A DNA stretch of 64,000 nucleotides from Pseudomonadota bacterium (GTDB taxonomy: Bacteria > Pseudomonadota > Gammaproteobacteria > Steroidobacterales > Steroidobacteraceae): assembly GCA_025351005.1 (NCBI GenBank), contig JANXWS010000062.1, forward strand, positions 1 to 64,000, read 5' to 3'. Below, in pieces: positions 16,579 to 24,300 of this stretch; within the stretch, counting starts at the first letter, position 1, and every line of letters starts with the position of its first letter. The notes under the pieces are model-generated. The model had not been told where the DNA came from. It was given only the letters and a program-made list of their open reading frames with translations, and made no database searches. The translations under genes were made by a program, and so were the position numbers.

Positions 16579-17162
16579 GCGGCACCGCCGACCGTCGCGG
16601 TGACGCCGGCCGCAAGCGCGCTCCAGTCGAAGCCCGCGCCCGGGTCGGTCTTGCGTCCCGGTGCCACGTCGCTGTGGCCAGCGATCGCGTCCGGCGCGAG
16701 CGTCGGGTAGGCGCGCCGGAGCGCGACGACGACCGCGGCCAGACGCCGGTACTGTGCGGCCTCGTAGGGTGCGACGTCGTCACCCTCGAGCTCGATGCCG
16801 ACCGAAAAATCGTTGCAGGCCACCCGATGGCGCCAGCTCGAGGCACCGGCGTGCCAGGCGCGCGCATGGAAGGGGACGAACTGCACGACCTGCCCGTCGC
16901 GGCGGATGAAGAGGTGTGCGGAGACCCTGAGCCCCGCGATCGTCGCGAAGTACGGGTGTGCGCTCGCAGGCAGCTCGTTCAGGAACAGCCGCTCCACCCA
17001 AGGCCCGCCGAATTCGCCGGGTGGCAGGCTGATGCCGTGCACGACGAGCAGGTCGATCGTCGCGCCCGGTGGCCGGCTGTCCTGGTTCGGCGAGGGCACG
17101 AAGCGGGCCGGCGCGAGCAGGCCCCGACCGACATCGACCTTCACCGGCAGGCCGGGCTCCAT
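16575..17162 (-). CDS. ampD: 1,6-anhydro-N-acetylmuramyl-L-alanine amidase AmpD
   Basis: Cytoplasmic zinc amidase that cleaves the peptide from anhydro-muropeptides during cell-wall recycling. The 195 residues fit the family (about 183-190). Zinc-binding and catalytic motifs are present: LLVVHGISLPPGEFGG with the first His, VSAHLFIRRDGQVVQFVPF, ARAWHAGASSW with the second, and AGHSDVAPGRKTDPGAGFDW with the third His, the Asp ligand and the catalytic Lys. It heads an ampD-ampE pair. A weak TAAGCT hexamer ends six nt before the ATG and no ribosome site is evident, so it may belong to the leaderless group. Confidence 0.95.
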   Translation of the reverse strand: MEPGLPVKVDVGRGLLAPARFVPSPNQDSRPPGATIDLLVVHGISLPPGEFGGPWVERLFLNELPASAHPYFATIAGLRVSAHLFIRRDGQVVQFVPFHARAWHAGASSWRHRVACNDFSVGIELEGDDVAPYEAAQYRRLAAVVVALRRAYPTLAPDAIAGHSDVAPGRKTDPGAGFDWSALAAGVTATVGGAA

Positions 17163-17302
17163 GACAGCAGCTTACGGCACGCCGGCCCGGCACGGAACCC
17201 GCGCCGTCGGTACACTGCGCGCGGAACCCGCTGCATGCCCGTCACGCCGACCTGCCCCGCCACCGTCCGCCGCGACCGCCGACCGCGCCCGTCCTGCCCG
17301 GC

Positions 17303-18037
17303 ATGCGGCTGACGCGGATCCACGCGCCCGGACCGCTGACTGCGGGCGCGACGCTCGTGCTCGGGGCCCGTGCGAGCGCGCACCTCGCGCGCGTGCTGCG
17401 GCTGAAGCCGGGCGCTGCGCTCGCGCTCTTCGACGGCGCGGGCCGCGAGCACGAGGCGACGATCAGCGCAATCCGCGGCGCGGCGGTCGAGGTGCTGGTT
17501 GGCGCGGCGCTCGCATCCGCGCCCGACTCGCCGCTCGCGATCACGCTCGCGCAGGGCGTGTCGCGCGGCGAGCGCATGGACTATGCGATCCAGAAGGCGA
17601 CCGAGCTCGGCGTCAGGCGCATCGTGCCGCTCTGGTGCGAACGCAGCGTCGTGCGGCTCGACCCGGCGCGCGCGGCCGCGAAACACACGCACTGGCGCGC
17701 CGTCGCGACCGCAGCCGCCGAGCAGTGCGGCCGGGCCCGGCTGCCAGAGCTCGACGCCGTGACCGGCTTCGCCGCGCACGTGGCGGCACCCGCGACCACG
17801 ATGCAGCGCCTCGTACTGCTGCCGGACGCAGGCCAGGGGCCGCGTCAGCTGCCCGCGGGGCTCGCCTCCATCGAAGTGCTGGTGGGGCCCGAGGGCGGGC
17901 TGGACCGAGCCGAGATCGAGCTCGCGCTCGCACGCGGTTACGCAGGGCTCCGGCTCGGGCCGCGCGTGCTGCGCACGGAGACCGCGGCGGCGGCGGCGAT
18001 CGCGGCGCTGCAGGCGCTCTACGGCGACCTGGGCTAG
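17303..18037 (+). CDS. rsmE: 16S rRNA m3U1498 methyltransferase RsmE
   Basis: SAM-dependent methylation of U1498 in 16S rRNA; a SPOUT-family knotted enzyme. 244 residues as usual. N-terminal PUA-like domain (SAHLARVLRLKPGAALALFDGAG), then GERMDYAIQKATELGVRRIVPLWCERSVV, AAAEQCGRARLPEL, and the SAM knot VLVGPEGGLDRAEIELA with LGPRVLRTETAA. The start lies inside a GC-rich stretch with little ribosome-site character; a TACACT hexamer at 17211-17216 may be its -10. It is followed after 5 nt by the PBP1b gene, probably cotranscribed. Confidence 0.94.
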   Translation: MRLTRIHAPGPLTAGATLVLGARASAHLARVLRLKPGAALALFDGAGREHEATISAIRGAAVEVLVGAALASAPDSPLAITLAQGVSRGERMDYAIQKATELGVRRIVPLWCERSVVRLDPARAAAKHTHWRAVATAAAEQCGRARLPELDAVTGFAAHVAAPATTMQRLVLLPDAGQGPRQLPAGLASIEVLVGPEGGLDRAEIELALARGYAGLRLGPRVLRTETAAAAAIAALQALYGDLG

Positions 18038-18042
18038 CGCCC

Positions 18043-20331
18043 ATGACCCGCAAGCGCGGCCGGCGCCTGCTCGCGATCCTGATCGCGGCGCTCCTCGTTG
18101 CGGTCGGCGCGTTCGCCGTCTGGGTCGCCTACCTGGACCAGGTCGTGACCCGGGAATTCCGCGGCCGGCTGTGGAGCGTGCCGGCGAAGGTGTACGCGGA
18201 GCCGCTCGAGCTCTACGCGGGCGCGGCCGTCGGCGCCGACGACCTGGAGCAGGAGCTAAGGCGCCTGCACTACCGGGCCGGCGACCCGGCCGCGGGGCCT
18301 GGCGTCTACCGCCGTCACGGCGGCGACTTCGAGCTCTACGCGCGCCGCGTGCGCTTCGTCGACGAGCTGCGCGCACCCGCGCGGCTCACCGTGCGCGTCG
18401 GGCCCACCGGCGTCACCGGACTCACCGCCGCCGACGGCGGGGAACTGCCGCTGTTCCGGCTCGATCCGCTGCTCGTCGGCAGCGTCTTCCCGGTGCACGG
18501 CGAGGACCGCATCGTGCTCGCCCCCGACGAGGTGCCGCCGCTGTTGCGCGCCGCGATCAAGACGGTCGAGGACCGGCGCTTCGACGAGCACCACGGCGTC
18601 GACGTCCGCAGCATCCTGCGCGCGGTGTGGGCCAACCTGCGGGCCGGGCGCGTCACGCAGGGCGGCAGCACGCTGACCCAGCAGCTCGTCAAGAACTACT
18701 TCCTGACCGATGAGCAGACCCTCGGCCGCAAGCTCAAGGAAGCGGTCATGGCGCTCCGGCTCGAGGCGCGCTTCAGCAAGGAGGAGATCCTGGTCGCCTA
18801 CGTCAACGAGGTGTACCTGGGCCAGGACGGCGAGCGCGCGGTGCACGGCTTCGGGCTCGGCAGCCAGTACTATTTCGGCAAGCCCATCGACGAGCTCGAC
18901 TCGGCCGAGCTCGCCCTCCTCGTCGGGCTGGTCAAGGGGCCGTCCTACTACGACCCGCGCAGGCACCCCGATCGTGCCGCCGCCCGGCGCAACGTCGTGC
19001 TGAAGCAGCTCGCGGCGGCGAGGCTCATCGACGCAGCCTCGGCCGCCCGCGACGCGACCGAGGCGCTCGGGCTCCGCCCTCCGGGCGGCGGCTACGTACC
19101 CGCGTTCCTCGACCTCGTGCGCCGTCACCTGAAGCGCGACTACGCCGAGGCCGACCTCGCGGCCGCCGGGCTCGCGGTCTACACGACGCTCGAGCCGCGC
19201 GCGCAGGGCGCCGCCGAGCGCGCGCTGACGAAGGAACTCAAGCGCCTCGACGCCGCGAGCCGCGTCAGGGACGCGCACCTCGAGGGCGCCGTCGTGATCG
19301 TGGAGCCGCAGAGCGGCGACGTGCTCGCGGTCGTCGGCGGGCGCAACGTCGGCCAGGACGGCTTCAACCGCGCGCTCGACGCGCACCGCCCGATCGGCTC
19401 GCTGGTCAAGCCCGCGATCTACCTGGCCGCGCTCGAGAGCGGCCGCTACACGGCGGCGACGGTCATCGACGACGAGCCGCTCGAGCTCAAGCTCGCCGAC
19501 GGCAGCGTCTGGACGCCGCAGAACTTCACGCGCGAGGTCTACGGCCCGGTGCCGCTGGTGCGCGCGCTCGCCGAATCCATGAACCTCGCGACCGTGCGCC
19601 TCGGGCTCGACCTCGGGCTCGGCGTGGTCGCGGACTCGCTGGTGCGGCTCGGCCTCGAGCGCAAGCCCGCGCAGAACCCGTCGCTGCTGCTCGGCGCCGT
19701 CGAGCTCACGCCGCTCGAGGTCGTGCAGGTCTACACCGCGCTCGCGAACGGCGGCTTCCGCGCGCGGCTGCGCGCCGTGCGTGCGGTGCTCGACGAGGGC
19801 GGCCGGCCGCTCAGGAGCTTCAAGCGCGAGGTCGAGGCGGCGGCCGCGCCCGCGGCCGTGTTCGCGCTCGATCTGATGCTCGCGCAGGTCACCGAGCGGG
19901 GCACCGGCCACGGTGCGGCCGCGCGGCTCGGGTCCCGGATCGTCGCCCCCGCCAAGACCGGCACCTCCTCCGATACCCGCGACAGCTGGTTCGCGGGCTT
20001 CACCGGCAGCCATCTGGCGGTCGTCTGGGTCGGCTACGACGACAACCGGCCGACCGGGCTCACGGGCGCGACCGGCGCGCTCCCCGTCTGGGCCGAGGCA
20101 CTCGGCAGCCTGCGGCCGGGCAGCTGGGAGCCGCCGCCGCCACCCGAGGTCGACCTGCGTTGGGTAGAATTCTCGAGCGGTCTCGCGACCTCGCCGGGCT
20201 GCAGCGTGGACGCCGTGCCGATCGCCGTGCCGCGCGGCACGGCGCTGCCGGCGCAGGCGCGCTGCACGGCACCCGCACCCGCCTCGATCACGGATCGCGT
20301 GAAGACATGGCTGCAAGACAAGTTGCACTGA
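18043..20331 (+). CDS. mrcB: Bifunctional peptidoglycan synthase PBP1b
   Basis: Class A penicillin-binding protein polymerising glycan strands and crosslinking peptides at the inner membrane. The 762 residues contain a single N-terminal transmembrane anchor (about 8-32), a UB2H regulator-docking domain (about 60-125), and a GT51 glycosyltransferase with catalytic Glu176 in KTVEDRRFDEHHG and the QGGSTLTQQLVKN motif. The transpeptidase carries Ser453 (GSLVK), the SMN motif and KTGTS from Lys638. UB2H identifies the PBP1b rather than the PBP1a type; the LpoB activator gene is not seen here. The start follows the rsmE stop by 5 nt, and the end overlaps the lipoprotein gene by 25 nt. Confidence 0.95.
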   Translation: MTRKRGRRLLAILIAALLVAVGAFAVWVAYLDQVVTREFRGRLWSVPAKVYAEPLELYAGAAVGADDLEQELRRLHYRAGDPAAGPGVYRRHGGDFELYARRVRFVDELRAPARLTVRVGPTGVTGLTAADGGELPLFRLDPLLVGSVFPVHGEDRIVLAPDEVPPLLRAAIKTVEDRRFDEHHGVDVRSILRAVWANLRAGRVTQGGSTLTQQLVKNYFLTDEQTLGRKLKEAVMALRLEARFSKEEILVAYVNEVYLGQDGERAVHGFGLGSQYYFGKPIDELDSAELALLVGLVKGPSYYDPRRHPDRAAARRNVVLKQLAAARLIDAASAARDATEALGLRPPGGGYVPAFLDLVRRHLKRDYAEADLAAAGLAVYTTLEPRAQGAAERALTKELKRLDAASRVRDAHLEGAVVIVEPQSGDVLAVVGGRNVGQDGFNRALDAHRPIGSLVKPAIYLAALESGRYTAATVIDDEPLELKLADGSVWTPQNFTREVYGPVPLVRALAESMNLATVRLGLDLGLGVVADSLVRLGLERKPAQNPSLLLGAVELTPLEVVQVYTALANGGFRARLRAVRAVLDEGGRPLRSFKREVEAAAAPAAVFALDLMLAQVTERGTGHGAAARLGSRIVAPAKTGTSSDTRDSWFAGFTGSHLAVVWVGYDDNRPTGLTGATGALPVWAEALGSLRPGSWEPPPPPEVDLRWVEFSSGLATSPGCSVDAVPIAVPRGTALPAQARCTAPAPASITDRVKTWLQDKLH

Positions 20332-20828
20332 GCAAGGTGGCGGCCCTGCTGCTGCTCGCGCTGCTCGCGGGCTGCGGGCTGCCGAACCCGTACCGGCCGA
20401 CGCCCGCGGGCGCCCAGCCCGTGCCCGCGGTCCCGGGCGCAGCCGCGGCCCCCGCCGCCAGCGCGCCGGAACCGGCGCCGCCCGTGCCGCCGCCGCCGCC
20501 GCGCGAGTACCGGCTCGGGCCGGCAACGCAATCGCTCGTCACCCAGGCGCACGCGCAGATCGGCCGCGGCGAGCTGCCCGGGGCCTCGACCACGCTCGAC
20601 CGGGCGCTCCGGATCGAGCCGCAGAACCCGCTGCTGTGGCTCGAGCTCGGCCGGCTCAGGCTCACCGAGGGCGATCCGCGCCAGGCCGAGGCCTGCGCCC
20701 GCAAGGCGCTCGCGCTCGGCTCCGCGGACCCGGCGGTGCGCGCGCAGGCGAGCCGGCAGCTAGCGGATGCGCTGCACGTCCAGCACCGCGACCGCGAGGC
20801 GCGCGAGGTGGAGTCGGCGCCACGCTGA
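20307..20828 (+). CDS. TPR-repeat lipoprotein
   Basis: 173 residues with a lipoprotein signal (LLLALLAGC, lipidated Cys near residue 21). A Pro/Ala-rich linker follows (PAPPVPPPPPREYR), then two to three tetratricopeptide repeats (ARIGRGELPGASTTLDRALRI-like helices, NPLLWLELGRLRLTEGD, QAEACARKALALGS). It begins inside the last 25 nt of mrcB, so translation is probably coupled. By position next to PBP1b, and by its proline linker plus TPR layout, it might act as an outer-membrane activator or scaffold for PBP1b (Lpo-like role). That is inference; sequence similarity to LpoA/LpoB is not evident. Confidence 0.78.
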   Translation: MAARQVALSKVAALLLLALLAGCGLPNPYRPTPAGAQPVPAVPGAAAAPAASAPEPAPPVPPPPPREYRLGPATQSLVTQAHAQIGRGELPGASTTLDRALRIEPQNPLLWLELGRLRLTEGDPRQAEACARKALALGSADPAVRAQASRQLADALHVQHRDREAREVESAPR

Positions 20829-20835
20829 GCTGCGC

Positions 20836-21312
20836 TCAGGCGGCGACGGACGTTTCGTCGGCGATCAGGTTCTCGAGGTACTCGAGATCGGGAACCAATG
20901 GTGCCTCGTTGACCATGCGGATCCCGCACAGCACCGGGCTCCGGTCCGGGAATGAGCGCGTCGGGTCGGATTTCACGACGTCGGGGTTCAGGCGCACCAG
21001 CTGCGGAAAACCCTGCGTCAGGATCCCGAAGTTGCCCGCCTGCAGGCGCGTGCCGAGGCAGTGCAGCACGACGATCCGCGTCCGCCCGCCCGGCTGCGGG
21101 ATCGCCTGGCCCTGCGCGCCCTCGAACGACACGACCGGCACCGAGCGCCCGTTCCACAGGATCGTGCCTGCGTACCACGACGGCGCCCCGGCCATCGGCT
21201 CCGGCTCCTGCCACGCGATCACCTCGGCGACGCAGCTGCGTGGCACGACCAGGCGCTGCTCGGCGAGCGGCACCAGGAGCCCGTAGAACTCCTCGCTGAC
21301 GGTCTCGGTCAT
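20836..21312 (-). CDS. chpC: CheW-like protein, ChpC type
   Basis: Cytoplasmic coupling protein with one CheW domain (158 residues: YGLLVPLAEQRLVVPRSCVAEVI, GAPSWYAGTILWNGRSVPVVSFE, RIVVLHCLG). Its start overlaps the chpA stop by four bases, so it is the last gene of the Pil-Chp operon, as chpC is in Pseudomonas. The sequence is divergent compared with PilI. It may connect additional receptors to the ChpA kinase, as proposed for ChpC; no direct evidence here. Confidence 0.85.
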   Translation of the reverse strand: MTETVSEEFYGLLVPLAEQRLVVPRSCVAEVIAWQEPEPMAGAPSWYAGTILWNGRSVPVVSFEGAQGQAIPQPGGRTRIVVLHCLGTRLQAGNFGILTQGFPQLVRLNPDVVKSDPTRSFPDRSPVLCGIRMVNEAPLVPDLEYLENLIADETSVAA

Positions 21313-24300
21313 CCGGCCTCCCGCCGCCGCGTGACCAACGGCTCGATCGCGTCGAGCAGCTGGTTCTCCTGGTAGGGCTTGCCGAGGTAGTCGTCGACGC
21401 CGAGTTCGATGGCCCGCGCGCGGTGCTTCTCGCCGACGCGCGAGGTGATCATCACGATCGGCACGTGCTTCAGCCGGTCGCTCGCGCGCACGTGCGCGGC
21501 GACCTCGTAGCCGTCCATGCGCGGCATCTCGATGTCCAGCAGGATCACGTCCGGCACCTGCTCGGCCATCAGCGCGAGCGCGTCCACACCGTCCTTGGCG
21601 GTCATGACGCGCATGCCGTTGCGCTCGAGCAGCCGCTGCGTGATGCGCCTGACCGTGATCGAGTCGTCGACGACGAGCGCGAAGATGCGCCGGTCCTGGC
21701 GGTCGTGCGAGCTGTCCGCCGGCGGGCGGGCGCGCCAGTCGGCACGCACCAGCGTGCTCATGTCGAGGATGACGACGATGCGGCCGTCGCCCAGGATCGT
21801 GGCGCCGGCGATGCCGCGGATCGCGGCCACCTGCGGGCCCACGTTCTTGACGACGATCTCGCGGCTGCCGACGAGCTCGTCGGCGACCAGCGCGGTCGAG
21901 CTGTCGCCGGCGCGGATCAGCACCACCGGCACCGGCACCTCGGCGTCCGGCAGCTGCGCCGGCGGGCCGCCGACGAAGAGCCCGAGATGCTGGAAACGGT
22001 ACTTCTGGCCGCCGTACTCGTAGCTCGCGTGGTCCTCCGCAAGGTGCGCCTGGACGTCGCTCCGCGGCAGGCGCACGACGCTCTCGACGGTCGGCAGCGG
22101 CAGCGCGTAGATCTCCTCGCCGCTGCGCACGATCAGTGCCTGCGAGACCGCGAGCGTGAACGGCAGGCGGATCGCGAAGCGCGTGCCCTTGCCGGGCGTG
22201 GATTCCATCTGCAGCGCGCCGCCGAGGCGCTTGACCTCGGTGGCGACGACGTCCATGCCGACTCCGCGGCCGGCCGTTTGCGTCACTGCCGAGGCGGTCG
22301 AGAAGCCGGGCTCGAGGATCAGCTGCATCGCCTCCTGGTCGGAGAGCGCGTGCTTCGGCTGCATCATGCCGAGCGCCACCGCCTTGTCGCGGATCGCGCG
22401 CAGGTTGACGCCGACGCCGTCGTCCTGCACGACGATCACGACCTCGGCGCCCTCGCGCCTGAGCGTCACCTCGATGCGGCCCTGCTCGGGCTTGCCGGCC
22501 GCGAGCCGCTCGGCGGGCGACTCGATGCCATGCACGACGGCGTTGCGCAGCATGTGCTCCAACGGCGGCAGCATGCGATCGAGCACCTGCCGGTCGAGCT
22601 CGCCGGTCGCGCCGCTGACGATCAGCTCGACCTTGCGGTCGGTCTCGGCGGCGGCCAGCCGGACAATGCGCGTCAGGCGCGCCACGTGGCGCTGGAACGG
22701 CACCATGCGCGTGCGCATCAGGCCGTTCTGCAGGTCGGTCACGGTGCGCGCCTGCATCATCAGAAGATTCTGCGCCTCGCGCGTCTGCGTCTCGAGCAGT
22801 CCCTGCAGGCTCGCGACGTCGCTGGCCGATTCGGCGAGCGCGCGCGAGTACTGCTGCAGCGTCGAGTACTGGTCCATCTCGAGCGGGTCGAAGTCGCTGC
22901 GGCGGCGGTCGTCCTGGTGGCGGTTCAGGATCTGCGCCTCGGTCTCGATTTCGAGGTTGCGCAGCTGCTCCCGCAGCCGCTGCACGACGCGCGCGAGCTC
23001 GGCCAGGTTGAACTCGACCGAGGTCAGCTGCTGCTCGAGCCGCGAACGGTGGATGCTGACCTCGCCGGCGCTGTTCAGCAGGCCGTCGAGCAGGTCGGCG
23101 TCGACGCGCGCCAGCTCCTGGCGGTCCTCCCGCGGCTGCGGCTCGCGGCCGGGCGGAACCATGAACGAGCGCGACATCTCGAGCGAGAGCTCCGCCGGCG
23201 CCACGGCGCCCGGCAGGCTGTGCTCCGGCGGTGCGGCCGGTGACCCGAACGGGGCCGGCGCCACCTCGATCACGCCGGCCGGCGGCGTGACAGGGGCGGG
23301 TGGCGCCGCGGCCGGCAGCGGCTCGACCGCGGCAGGCGCCTCCGGCACGGGCGGCGGCTCGACGGCCGCGGGCGCGAGCGTCCGCAGCCGCGCGACCAGG
23401 TCGCTCGCCGCCTCGACCGGCCGGCCGCTGCTGACCCGGTCGCGCATGCGGCTCAGCTCGTCGATGCAGGCCTGCAGGAGCCCGAGAGTGCGTTCGTCGA
23501 TCGGGCTCGCGGCGAGCTCGCTGCGCGTCAGCAGCGACTCGAGTTCATGTGCCAGGTCGCCCATCGGCAGCACGCCAGCCATGCGCGCGCCGCCCTTCAG
23601 CGTGTGCAGCGCGCGCTTGAGTCCGGTCGCGCGGCTGCCGTCGACGGGATCGCCCCGAATCGCGGCGAGCGCGCGCTCGGCGACCTCGAGCAGCTCGGTC
23701 GCTTCCTCGCTGAAGATTACCGCGATCTCGGCGTCGAAGGCGTCGTCGGCCCGCGAGCGTGGCGGGTCGGCCGGCGTCAAAGGCGCGGCAATCCGTGCGA
23801 CAACCGGCGCGACAACCGGCGCGGCAATCGGGGCCGACGGCACGACCGGCGCCGCGGGCCGCTGCAGCGGCGGCGCCAGCTCTTTGGTCAGCATCGCATC
23901 GGTCGAGATCAGGTCGGCGCCCGCGATCGGTGCCATCGTCCGCTCGGCCGCGTCCGGGGCAGGCGTGAGCCCGCGCGCCGCGATCTCGCGGTCGGCTTCG
24001 CCATCGAGCCACTGCAGGCGCGCGAGCATGCCGGCGTGTGCGCCGAACACCGCGTTCGTCGCCTCGACCTGCTGCGCCACCTCGTCGATCGCGGCGACGA
24101 TCTCGGCCAGCAGCCGCCGGCCCGCCTCCGGCAGGCCGAGACCGTGATCGTGCAGCTTGCGGATGTAGAGGTTGAGCGGCTCGGCGAGCCTGATGCCGTG
24201 GCGGGCCGCGGCCATCTTCGAGGCACCGGCGAGCGTGTGGCAGGCGCGGTGCAGGGCTTCGCTCACCGCGTACGGCGCGAACCGAGCGCCGCAGGCATCC

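Noticed and set aside
17234-17312. A 25-codon frame overlapping the rsmE start (possible leader peptide)
   Set aside because: Arg/Pro-rich, no ribosome site, and no attenuator-like structure seen; likely chance in GC-rich DNA.
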